DNA of 64,000 bases from Xiphophorus maculatus (taxonomy: Eukaryota; Chordata; Actinopteri; Cyprinodontiformes; Poeciliidae): NCBI RefSeq assembly GCF_002775205.1, contig NC_036451.1, positions 23,300,351-23,364,350 of the forward strand. The letters are read 5' to 3'. The position numbers were made by a program, and so were the translations under genes. Below, piece by piece: positions 1 through 10,236 of the stretch. Every line of letters starts with the position of its first letter. The first letter of the stretch is position 1. The notes under the pieces are model-generated. The model did no database searches and was not told where the DNA came from. It saw only the letters and a list, made by a program, of their open reading frames with translations.

Positions 1-387
1 AGAGAAGGGCAGAAGAGAAGAGACGAGCCAAACCGCTGAGGGCGATAATAGAGGATATGTGTTAGTGGTCTCCAACGGTACATTCTGTTCCCTGTGTGAG
101 AATTGGCCCCATGTACAAGGAGGAAAAGGCTTGCGTCAGGAGGACGGGGGGAAGCGCCGCAGCATTGTGCACCGAGTCATTATGTCGCTAAATTCATGTA
201 GAGAAATCTGCTGCATCCTGGCACTTAACTGAACACGCAGTGGGCAGCATGGACGGACTCAAAATGACACTTAAAGGGTACATATTGTGAGAAACATAAC
301 TTTCCTAGCCTCTGTCCATCACAGAGACACACACACTCTCATACCTGAGGACAATTTAGAGACCAGTTAACCAAACACAGCAGCTGA

Positions 388-700
388 GTTTCCTTTACAA
401 ATGTGCGCAAAACTATGTTGATATGCCGCTAATATAAAATAAAATAAAAGCAACAACTTTGCAATTGCAGTCCTTCCATTAAATAAGAATAAGTCTGTTC
501 ACGGCATAAATTGCTAAAATTCGTCCTTCTACCACTTCCTGTTGTCTTCTTCGTCTTTTCCCACCGGTGACAACGTCCGGTTGTTGACCACATAACTCGC
601 GTGAAGCCAGAGAGAGAGTGTTTCCGATGCAGCTTTTTGAAGTGCAGTACACTGATTTTGACATAACTGAAAAACCTCTTCATCCTAGTGCAAAATAATA
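388..700 (+). repeat. dispersed repeat family R1, copy 1
   Basis: This is one of three diverged copies of the same sequence in the window; the others are at 7421-7695 and 20047-20365. Shared landmarks in order are: GTGCGCAAAACT, a CCGCTAAT block, a TTCCATTAAATAAGAA block, AATAAGT(C/T)TGTTC, a TACCACTTCC(C/T)GTTGTC block, a GTTGTTGA(C/T)CACAT block and a GTGTTTCC block. All three lie in the same orientation. I see no coding capacity or clear terminal repeats. It is probably a non-autonomous DNA element, but the class is not established. Confidence 0.7.
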
Positions 701-1042
701 TTTGAAAAAATTATAAAATAGAATAAAATAAAACTTTAGGTTGTCGTGACATTGGCTGTGGTGAGGGTAGACCCAAATGCAGCAGGCGGAGGACCCGAGT
801 AATTGATGAATATTTAATAAAAAAAAACATTTTAAAAAAAGAGATGAATAAAACTTATAAAAAACACAGGGAACATTGAGAGCCACAGCAGAACAAAAAA
901 AAATAGATAAATTAAAGGGAAACGGTGGCAGGATACTGACAGGAGAGTAGCAGGATTTACCAAGGAGAGACTGAGAATAACTTGTATATATAATGAGGGG
1001 CTTGATTAAAGATGGCTGATTAGAAACGAGTTGCAGGTATGA

Positions 1043-1045
<3 letters not shown>

Positions 1046-1082
<37 letters not shown>
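1046..1082. repeat. (GA)n microsatellite
   Basis: Uninterrupted GA dinucleotide run of about 37 bp. The opposite strand gives a spurious Ser/Leu reading frame. Confidence 0.95.
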
Positions 1083-1083
<1 letters not shown>

Positions 1084-1480
1084 AAGCAGCGAGGAAGAGT
1101 ACATAAACAGGGAAACTAGAAAACTTCATCAAACAGAATCAGTATGAATAACTTAAGATAAAAACAGAAACAATGCTGATCTAATCAAAGAAAGAGGATA
1201 AGGAACACAGAATAACAACGAAACTAGAATCAATAAATCAAACTCCAAAACAACCCAGGACCTGACATGAGTATTTTTTTTTTTATTGGAATGCTTCCAT
1301 TTAGCAAATGTATTTTTTGAAATTCAAAAATGAAGAATATGATTCCTCTGTGATATTTATGCTGAGAATGTGTCAGGACCTAAAAAAGCTGAATTAGAGC
1401 TGTCATATTACACCCATTAAAGAAAAGGGCTCTGCAGAAAATCCACGCAGAATTGCTTTGCTTCTGTATTGATAGTGCAT

Positions 1481-1482
<2 letters not shown>

Positions 1483-1521
<39 letters not shown>
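1483..1521. repeat. (AC)n microsatellite
   Basis: Uninterrupted AC dinucleotide run of about 38 bp. Confidence 0.95.
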
Positions 1522-1523
<2 letters not shown>

Positions 1524-2309
1524 TAGCTTAAATCAGGTTTAAAAATTCACTTTCACAGAATTCTGCAACACATTCACCCAGCTTGACGCAGGAGAGAAAT
1601 TCAAGGTGAGGGCAGTGACACATCTCTAAAGAAGGTTTTTAGCTTTCTGGTGTGAAAACAAACGAGGCTCCTTTGTCATGCTTTGCAGCAGCTGCGTCAT
1701 CAGCCAAATCCAGGCACACACACGCAAAAAAAAAAAAAAAAAAGATCATAATATAAAAGTTTCTACAAAGTCAGAATTTCGTAATCAGAGACCTTAGCTG
1801 AACGAGGAGGAATCCTGAAGGGCTGCTTCTCAAGACTCCAATTTTGACTCCAGCATTTGTGTGATTTTTAAAAATTTTTTGTATATGAACTGTTTGTCAT
1901 CCCAGGCCGTGTTTCATAGAGATACGTAAAGGCTGCAGTGAAGTTCACCCAGCAGAACAGAACTCCCAATCTCCCGGCGCACCTGGCAGGAGGAATTTCT
2001 GCGCTTCACAGCACTGGAAAGTGGGCCAAGCTCCAGCGCGTTCTGCAGCCATCTCACCTCGCTGCAGACATTCGCTTACACAAGCAGATCTATTGTTGTG
2101 TTGACTGCGATCAGGACGAAACGTGGCTGCGCCTCCCTCCGGGGAAGAGGGCAGCGCGAGGAATCTGAAGCTCCTGGAGAGATGTGGAAAATATGTGGGG
2201 GATTTAAAGAATCTAGCGAAGGAATTTGTTTGTCCCCTTGAACTTGTCCAGATTCTGTTCCCCCTAAAAATGACGATGACTTTAGTAGATTTCTGTCGAT
2301 CGAATGGCT

Positions 2310-2640
2310 CCTTTTGTGGTTTGAATGTCGAAGCAGCGTTTGGTCAGATGAGGCCAGAACTGAACTTTTCGGCCTACTTGCGTAACCCAACTCTGACTGA
2401 TGAAAATCTAACTAACGCTCCACATGTCATCTCCACGTTAAAACATGGTGGCGGCAGGATGATGCTGTGCTTTTCATCAACAGCGAAGGTAAATTTGTCA
2501 GAGTCGATCAGAGGACTGGTGAAGCCCAGTAGAGGGCAGTCCTGGAAGACGACCTGTTATGGATGAGACTGAGGATTAGATGAAAGCTTGTGCATGAGAG
2601 AATGGTCTAGTCAAAGTTCAGACCTAAAGTTGACTATCTG
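2310..2640 (+). mobile_element. decayed Tc1-like transposase fragment
   Basis: Frame-shifted translation retains hallmarks of the Tc1/mariner DDE transposase: a TKTELFGLLA-like stretch just after GGTCAGATGAGGCCAGAACT, then HVISTLKHGGGRMML followed by a CFSS-like stretch, which matches the family's conserved '[16 protein letters not shown]' block. Further on, GGTCTAGTCAAAGTTCAGAC corresponds to the family's WPSQSPDLNP region. The copy is broken and truncated at both ends and cannot encode an active enzyme. Confidence 0.75.
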
Positions 2641-2782
2641 TGATTCACAGAGGCAGGGAGATAGGCAGGCTATGCTAGCTGCCTAGCGGATGGATAATTT
2701 ATTGGCCCCATTGGGGAAATTTGTCTTGGACAACTGGTTCTAAAGAAAGCTGCCACCATAAGTACAACAGTGGCAGCTATAG

Positions 2783-3175
2783 GGCTGCATCGATCTCAGT
2801 TTTCTGGCCGATCGCCGATTACCGATCTTTTAAGAAGCTTGACCTGCCAATTCTGACTTTTCAGATACCAATGTTTTTTGTCTGAAATGTTGCTCAATAT
2901 AGCAGGAAAGTCGCTGAACGGGCAACGGTGGGCTAACCTTTGTTAACTGTAAACGTGCAGACATGACCTGGTGGGCAGTTCTATCAGGCAAACCTTTCTC
3001 AGAGGAGAGCTAAGGACAGTGGTTGAATTTTAGACCTATGCTGAGGTAGATGAGGTCGGTGGAGAAGATCGGCTTCACATGAAAAAATCGGACACATTAC
3101 AAATAACGTTTCCCTCTAACAATCACCGATCTCCCAAAATTAAGAAAATTGGCAGCAATAAATCGGTGCACCCTG
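2783..3175. mobile_element. MITE-like element with GCAxCGAT / ATCGGTGCA ends (family R2, copy 1)
   Basis: The left end reads AGGGCTGCATCGATCTCAG and the right end reads ATCGGTGCACCCT, an imperfect terminal inverted repeat. Internal sequence is rich in GATCGCCGATTACCGATC-type motifs. Related ends occur at 13150-13662 and 21768-22095, and possibly 17000-17255. The ends are of the style of hAT-type MITEs in fish; I could not define a target duplication. Confidence 0.55.
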
Positions 3176-6035
3176 TGGAGAATGGAAGCTGAGTTTCACT
3201 ACTTTGTGTTGGTCTACCATCCAAAATGACAACAAAATACAATAGATTTTGTGTCTGCATTGTGATGAGATCTTCACTTCTGCAAGACTCTGTGTGGCAG
3301 ACTGGCATGTACTGTTTTGTATGTTCAATAAGTAATGTTTCTGATATTTGCCCGGACATATTGACTGAAACCTCATGTGCCTGGAACATTCCACACGTCT
3401 TCCTAACGTTTAGCATCCTTTAACTTGTCTTTTTACTGTCTTTTTTTACTGTCCTTAACTTGTCTTTTTTACTGTTTCTCACCCAGAATTGTTCCAGATT
3501 TCATTTTCATCTCGCTTGACTTTGTTCAGCTGGGTGCTACTCATTCATCAGATTGCACCGAGTAATTCCCATGTTAATATACAGTCGTAGAAATGCATGT
3601 AACCGAAGAAGCAGTCGGTTTTTGAAGGGTGTTCTGTGTTGGCCGGCCTTCTGCTCTCTGCTTTGCTCGGTGAGAACAATGCCGCTATTGACGTCGCTGC
3701 TTCGCTGGAATCAGGTGGTTGTGAGGCAGAAAGGTGGACTTGGAGACGGCAGCAGGAGAGGCTGCAGGTTTATTTTCTACCTGAATAAAATATACGTACG
3801 CGCTCCTATTGTTTTAGTTGCTTTTCAACGCGAAATGTGCAAATGAAGCATTTTTATACTCGTGTAAACATGAAGGTTGAATCAATAACGGGTCAATAAT
3901 GTTTGGGCTGGTTTTCTCAAGATTTTAGCAGTTAATGAAAAGATGCACACACCCAACTGAATGAGAACTAAAATAAAAAAGATCCCAGACATGCACATCT
4001 GAATGATGTTGACCTGAAGAAAGAAAGAAAAAAAAAAGCTAGAAGCGCTTTTATATATATTACATCAGAAGAGAGAGTGGCGCACGACGCTTTAGCGAAG
4101 TGGTTTACGTCACAGTCAGGGAGGCAGAGCTGCTGACCTTATCTGACGCTGCGGTCTGACTGCAGACGGTGTGCCGAGGCCATCGTTGCTCAGGTCTTTT
4201 AAAAGGCAACAGAGACGAGACTTACCCTCAGCCGGGTCCCCGAAGGTAAACTGGCCCCAGACTGGTCATTTTAAAGACATACAATGTCCCTATATGCTTA
4301 TTACATTAGTGTCTCAAGGTGCAAGAGCAAAGGATACACGGTTTTGAAAGTATTACACACAAAAAATCTGCAAAGAATGTGGTGTGTATTTACTATTAAC
4401 AGGCAGATTTAAGATTTTTTAAAAACATCATCATTTGTAAAGCAAGAAGTGAGACAGGCATCTTTTAAAAAATAATAAAACAATGCAAAAGGAGGATCAG
4501 TTTTCAATTTAAAAAACGAAAGAAAAACATTAATTGTCATTCAAACTATCTTTGCGTCTTTCCGCTGGTATCTTGAAGATTCATCTACGTTCTTCACGTC
4601 TTTAAGGATGGGAGCCCTAATTGCCATCAGCCTAATTTTTAATGGTGCGTTTTGCAAAAAGAGGGTCTCGCAGATTTGTTTGAGAATAATAAAAGAACAC
4701 TGAAGAGCAGCTAGAGGGAAGGCTTTGGTTGTAACATGATAAAACATTGAGGTCAAATGTGATGGATGCTTTTGTAAGTGTTTATCTGAAATAAATGCAG
4801 CGTGAGACGCGGGTGGTGTGTAGGTTACACTGGGGTTCATTGCACTGGGTTTTGTTGCTTCAGGGTGAAACGTATGCTATTGTACACAGTCAGATACTGT
4901 ATGTTAACATTTCCATGAGATGCTTTTATTTCAGTCTGCCAAAAAAAAACAAAAAACCTGAAGACTGCTTCACCCACAAAGAAGTTTGAAAGCCAATTTC
5001 GTTTCTCTCATTTCTCCTTTTTATGATACCTTATTAAAGTGTAGCTATATTTTGGCTTATGAAGCTACACATAAAAAAAAAAAATCCACTTTCTCTTTTT
5101 TTTCTGTCTTTTGTCCTGCTTGGTTGTATATTTTACAGCGATGCATGGCGTTTTTTTTACTACGTCTTCGTGTTTAGGTCTTGTTGACACAGAAAACAGT
5201 CTGCATGCCAGCGTGCTAACTCTGCAGTAAAGCTGCTGACTTTCTGCGCCCATCCTGGCCCGCTCCGCTGTTTACAGAGGCAGGAGGGCACTGTACATGC
5301 AAACCAGAAACTGCTGGGAACAGAATGTACCAGAACCTAATATCGCTCCAAAGCCCATGTGCTCAACCTCTAATAAACTCACCTTTGTGTCTTAAGGGTT
5401 CTCTCTTCCCATGGCCGGCTCTTATTGTTTTTCTTCCTGTCTGCCTGAAATATTGCAGTCGATTCAGAGCTAGAAGTGCAGTACAGATGATCCAACCGAG
5501 GCTTGTGCATGGGCACGCGTGTTGGATGAGTAAGGTAACAATTCCTCGAATGAATAATGTCGTTTTTGTTCGAGTTCCTGATTTTAAAACGTACAGCTGA
5601 GGCAGAAATGACGATAAGCCTGGCACTGGGATCTTTCCAACACTTGTAGGAATTTGAAGGAGAAATGCCTCTGGAAGTAAATTATGGGAACTCAAGGAAA
5701 ACAAATGTTTAAAATTAAAAAACAAAGATGAGGCTTTTGTATGGTATTAATTTAAAGTGTTTTGTTTGTTTGTTTTGCTGCATCCCTTGTAGCTGACAGT
5801 ATTTTTGGATATGTTGGATGTTTCCGCAAATACGGAAACATCCAGTATTGTTGTGTTTATTTTTTTTTTTTCTTTTTCTTCTTCCTTGTTGGAATTGTGA
5901 TTTACAAAATAAATAAATAAATAAATATGACGTGAAAAGCCTAAAAAATATACTAAACACTAAAACAAAATGTTATAATTTTCTATCTGAAAAGTGTGGT
6001 GAGCATTTGTATTCACCTCTCCCCCCCCTCAAGTG

Positions 6036-6262
6036 GTAAATGGACTGACTTTTCCAGACATTTTGACCACTCAAAGCATGTTACACTAGCCACGTTCACC
6101 GATTCGCACTGGCGCAGGCACAGATATTTATACACCAATACACAGATCGGTTGGCAACTTGGGGTTAAGTCTTGCCCAGGGGCACATCAACATGTGACAG
6201 AAGGCAACTGGAATCTAACCAACAAACCACAACTCTACCCACTGAACCACAGTCACCCCTAG
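6036..6262. repeat. dispersed teleost repeat (TGGTAAATGGACT type)
   Basis: The block begins GTGGTAAATGGACTGACTTT and contains CATTTTGACCACTC, a CACCGATTCGCACTGGC segment, a GTCTTGCCCAGGGGCACATC segment and the terminal CTACCCACTGAACCACAGTC. This order of landmarks recurs at very high copy in many fish genomes, usually with 'GGTAAATGGACT', 'CTTGCCCAAGGACACTTC' and 'GAGCCACAG'. Recognition is from memory; I cannot assign the superfamily with confidence. Confidence 0.6.
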
Positions 6263-7420
6263 AAACACAAGACACTGCACTTACTTGGTGGTATGTCTCC
6301 TCCAAGAATGGACTATTACCCATTCTTTGTGAAACATCTATCAGATTCCTCACACCTTTCCATAAAGCCATCTTGTTGACAGATTCCCCCACCTGAGCTG
6401 TGGATCTGTGCTTCTTCTCCAGAGCAACAATGATCCTCTTTGTTTGTTTCTCTGATTACTGCTCCCTCTTTTCGTCTGTCATCTTAGGCATTGCCTAAAA
6501 CCTATCGTCTGTCATGGTAGGTTTGTAGGTATTTCTGTTAGTTTCACTCAAAATAAAACGAACTGAATTAAAAGCCAGGGCGTATTTTTATTTTCTACTT
6601 TGCCTATCACATAAAATCCCAATAAGAGTTGGGGTTTTTTTTTGGCTGTAATGTCCAGAAGTTCAGTGGTATGGAAACTTTTACAAAGAAATGTAACAAA
6701 CAAAGTGATCACAGTGGACTCACTAGCCACTGCTAGTTAGCTGATCTTCATACAGACGTTTGTTGTGGTTCATCTGTTTGCAGCCATCATGAAACTAACT
6801 CTCTGTACAGAGTAAGTTCAAGCCGTGGTTGTAAACAGTTCTCAACCTCTGTGATTGTGCCAGATGTAACAAGGGTGCTTTCTATCACCCAGCTAAATCT
6901 AAAGGATTATTTTCCTGGCAGCACGGAAATGATGCATAATTCATTTGCCTCTCTTTGTTGAAGCAGAACCGCAGGAAGGTCACCAGAGCTTTTCAGTAGT
7001 GCAGCCAGCCTCATTTACTGGAAGCATATTCTGAGCTCAAGATGTTTTTTTTTCTTTTCCTTTTCATTTATCTCATGTGCGTGCATGTGCGGTTCCACTT
7101 CGGCGCCATAACAGGGCAGGCGAAGCGGTCGCACTGAGGTTCACCTGCGGACTAGAGGAAGGACCTGCAGGGGAAAACACTGCCGAGCTGAAAAATCTCC
7201 AAACGCTTATCTTAGTAGGATTTCATGTGGTAGACAAACACAATATAATGCAAAGCTCTGAAGTGGAAGGAAAAGTGTGCATGATTTATTTTATTGTGTT
7301 TATAGAAAATAATAGAATAGAACAGAATAGAAAACAGAAAGAGCTCCGTTTCTGAAAGAGAGCACAACTGTAAACCTGTCAACACAAGACCGTCCACCTG
7401 AACTGACACTGGTTGCGATT

Positions 7421-7695
7421 CCATTACAGATGTGAGCAAAACTTTATCAATATTCTGCTAATATTTAAAAAGAAATATATATATATATTTTTTACATGAA
7501 TAAGTTTGTGCCGCGACGTCATCCTCCAAATACTGCCTGTCGCCTTCTTCTTGCGCCAGTGGCAACATTCATTTATTGATCATGAATCGTGTGATGAGAG
7601 AAAAGTGTTTCCATTGCAGTTCTGCAAAATTAACCAATTCTGATAAGACCAAAAAACCAGCTCATACAGCGGCAAAACATTTTACTGAAAAGCAA
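7421..7695 (+). repeat. dispersed repeat family R1, copy 2
   Basis: Second copy of the family described at 388-700. It shares GTGAGCAAAACTTT, ATATTCTGCTAAT, CATGAATAAGTTTGTG, a CCTGTCGCCTTCTTCTT segment and GTGTTTCCATTGCAGTTCTGC. It is in the same orientation as the other two copies. Confidence 0.65.
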
Positions 7696-8309
7696 GAGCT
7701 TTTTTTACGTATCCCGTCTGGTGAAATGGGAGGAAAGAAACAGTTTGTGGACACGACTTGTTATAATTAAGGCGTTCACACAAATTAAACACATCACTTC
7801 CGTGAGTTATTATGACTAAATGAAATTTTAAAAAAAATTCTGGCCGCAATTTTTTTTCCCCCATGTCACCAGATGAACTACATATTTTTTTTTCCAAAGC
7901 AATTTCATTTTTGAAATGTCAAATTGTGAAATTACACGGTCAACAGCAAAGCAGCTAGAGAGGGCAGGGAAAGCATTCCTTAGAGAAGAGTCCAAAAGGT
8001 GCATGGTAACCCAACTCAGGACTTCTAATGTGATTTCTATCAAGTACAATTCTGATAAATAAATAAAAATAAATGTTCACATAAGAGTGGGATCATGGCA
8101 AAAAGTAAGAAGTTGAAAGAGCATTGCCTAAAAAGACTATTAGACGTAGAGAAGTTTGTTTCGCCTGTTTAACTGATTATTTAGATGCCGACAGTGAAAC
8201 CAAATGGAGGAACACAGGTGATAACAGTTCGCATGAGTCATGAATGGAGCGTCTGCATCCACAGTCAGTCATATTAATACAGAGCGGACTGAAATAGAAA
8301 GTAAGTCAT

Positions 8310-8830
8310 GGGAAGGATCTCTGTCTGGAGCCCTCATATGTCATCATTTCCCTGCCCATTAAGGTATTCATAAATAAACATGACACAGCACACCAATAAG
8401 CAACTTTCTCAATAACAGCATGGTTATCAGAGCAACAATGAGCTGATCCCATCCTCCTCAGCTCAGACTGACAACTCTATTATCCTCGTATTTGTTTTGG
8501 CTCGAGTACTTTGATTCCTCTCTCATTCCCCGTTGCTTTTGAAGTGCGTCTGTTGTAATTATTTGTTGTTCTCCTATCTTTTGTGGTTAACATTTAAATG
8601 CTAAAGGGATAATTACCAAGAGGAATGTCGCGAAAGCTCAAGCAGAGCTGCTTGTGAATGAATGCGTCCTGAGGGCCCAGGGTTCCTGCAGGGCCCAGCA
8701 GAAAGGACATTAATGTCCTCCCTCTTCCTATTGGCCGGCTAATTGGTGGTCAGAGGGCAGAATACCTCCAAATTCAGTGGTTAGTGATTAGGCCTGCCTG
8801 CTTCATTTGAAGAAGGATCCCCAGTGACTA
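8310..8830. promoter_or_regulatory. candidate conserved non-coding element upstream of USP46
   Basis: This 0.5-kb stretch has balanced composition, no repeats and no open frame, set between AT-rich repeat-laden DNA. It is dense in homeodomain-type cores (TAATTA, ATTTAAAT, CATTAATG, GGCTAATTGG) and holds a 14-bp perfect palindrome, GGACATTAATGTCC at 8705-8718. It lies about 1.4-1.9 kb upstream of the USP46 start codon. The appearance is typical of vertebrate enhancers, but conservation is inferred, not measured. Confidence 0.4.
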
Positions 8831-9457
8831 GCATGTTGAAGAGAACAAGGCTCGTCTCTAGGCAGGAAAGGAGGCCATAGATTATTTTAAAAAGTGTGTG
8901 AAAAGCTTTCATCTTAATGTAGAAATTTTCTTTTGATTCCAAAACGCTTCTTTAGTCTTGATTAAAATTAGAAAACTAATGAAATTCAAATAAAATTAGC
9001 TAAATTGAAGTTTTAAAAGTTACAATTGTGTCAACAATGAAAGTAATTATTATAAATTATGTGCGATAATCTTACTGATTGCTATTTAACCATTTTGTTC
9101 ATTCAATATTCCCAGGAAGCTAAACAGATGTTTTATGTGCTACGTTGTTACAGAAATGTGTGAATAAATACCAAACATGTAGATAAATGTCAACTTAAGT
9201 CACTTTCTGTATAAAGAGCGCCTTTAAAAACAAAAACAATGTGTATGAATTATATACTATTAAGATAAAGATAGCTGAATAAAAATATAATAGTAAAAAT
9301 GATCAAAGTTAGAATAATAAAAAGATATTTAACATTGCAGTTGATAGAAATAATTTAATACTAGTATTATATGCCATTATATTATATGCCATTATTTTTG
9401 TTATTTCTCAAATGAAAACAATTCTAAAAATACAATCTAATAAAATTAAGATAGAAT

Positions 9458-9503
9458 ATCAAGTGATTGGTATAAAATGACATTTTTATACCAATCACTT
9501 GAT
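9458..9503. repeat. perfect 20-bp inverted repeat (hairpin)
   Basis: Arms at 9458-9477 and 9484-9503 are exact reverse complements (ATCAAGTGATTGGTATAAAA and its complement) around a 6-nt loop TGACAT. Pairing continues for three bases after one mismatch. It sits in an AT-rich block 0.8 kb upstream of USP46. Confidence 0.9.
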
Positions 9504-9799
9504 TTCATATTTTACCATAAATTTACATTTAATTAGCTTAGATTTAAACAGTATAAAGGGACAAAACTAGAGGATAAACTAGAGGAAATTCATTTTTGTA
9601 CGAGGTTTCTGAAGAAGCCTCCCGTATTAGATTTTAAACATTTCTACTTGATTAATTATGTATGAGAAATGAAAACCCTTTGACTATATTAGTTATTTAA
9701 TCATTGTTTTTTTTCTTACGATTATTTCTTTGTATGAACGGTGCATAATTCGCTTTCCTCAAATAAACTACATGTCCCTAGATCAATATTTTCAGTTCG

Positions 9800-10230
9800 T
9801 TGATGGCGATTGGTTGCAACTCAGTTAAACTTCTCCGTGCAGCTCTGTGTATGGTCAGGCTGTCCCGTCAATCAAACCTGTAACTCTGGACCAATCAGCA
9901 GCGGGGCTTTGCTCTAGTGGGCGGGACTACATCACTTCCTCGCGCAGTGGGATAGTTTTCTGGTCGCTGCTAGCCCGTAACTTCTCCTCTCCTCCGGACG
10001 CTGTCAGTTTTTAAGCTACGCTTCCTTCAACATGTGTGCGAGGATGAAGCCGTGTGGACGGTGAGCGCGGCGCGGCGCGGCCCTCGGCTCGGTGTTTCCC
10101 CGGCTGCATGGTGCTCTCCGACGGCCGGGGTTGCGGTTTGGCCTCCAGCCGCGGCTGCGAATGAACTTCGTTTCTCAGCGTCGCCCAGCTCTGTTTATTT
10201 TATAGAAATGGCGGTGTGGGGGACACTGTG
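9800..10230 (+). promoter_or_regulatory. USP46: USP46 CpG-rich promoter and 5' leader
   Basis: The GC and CpG content jumps here. Visible elements are an inverted CCAAT box (ATTGG, 9809-9813), a direct CCAAT (9891-9895) and a GC box GGGCGGG (9919-9925). There is no TATA box. A run of GCGCGGCGCGGCGCGG follows at about 10064. This is the classic layout of a TATA-less housekeeping promoter. The transcription start is probably between about 9950 and 10030 (inferred). Confidence 0.7.
10032..10064 (+). promoter_or_regulatory. upstream ORF in the USP46 leader
   Basis: An ATG at 10032 opens a 10-codon frame (MCARMKPCGR) closed by TGA at 10062-10064, about 170 nt before the main start. The GTGAGC at 10061 that overlaps its end is also a good splice donor. 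If that donor were used onto USP46 exon 2, the uORF ATG would be out of frame with the protein, so this is a leader element and not an alternative N-terminus. Confidence 0.5.
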
Positions 10231-10236
10231 AACTAA

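Larger units (their letters stand above)
1..9800. other. non-coding upstream region of USP46
   Basis: I find no convincing exon in this stretch. Its open frames are short, lack splice-consistent continuation, and coincide with simple repeats (for example the Leu/Ser frame opposite the GA run near 1050) or with decayed transposons. It holds three recognisable dispersed repeats, a Tc1 remnant, GA and CA microsatellites, a candidate conserved non-coding block (8310-8830) and an AT-rich stretch (8880-9780) with a perfect hairpin; these have their own entries. The remaining unique DNA (for example 3400-6000) shows nothing I can name. Confidence 0.7.

Noticed and set aside
680-1132. 150-codon minus-strand frame with an SLSLSL run
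   Set aside because: The run is the (GA)n microsatellite; the rest lacks any recognisable domain and overlaps a dispersed repeat.
3553-3846. 97-codon frame MHRVIPMLIYSRR...
   Set aside because: No domain, no splice-compatible neighbour and no conserved pattern; length is within chance expectation.
10034-10231. 66-codon frame in the GC-rich USP46 leader as an alternative N-terminus
   Set aside because: It ends in a stop before the true start at 10237 and is not in phase with exon 2 through the GTGAGC donor.
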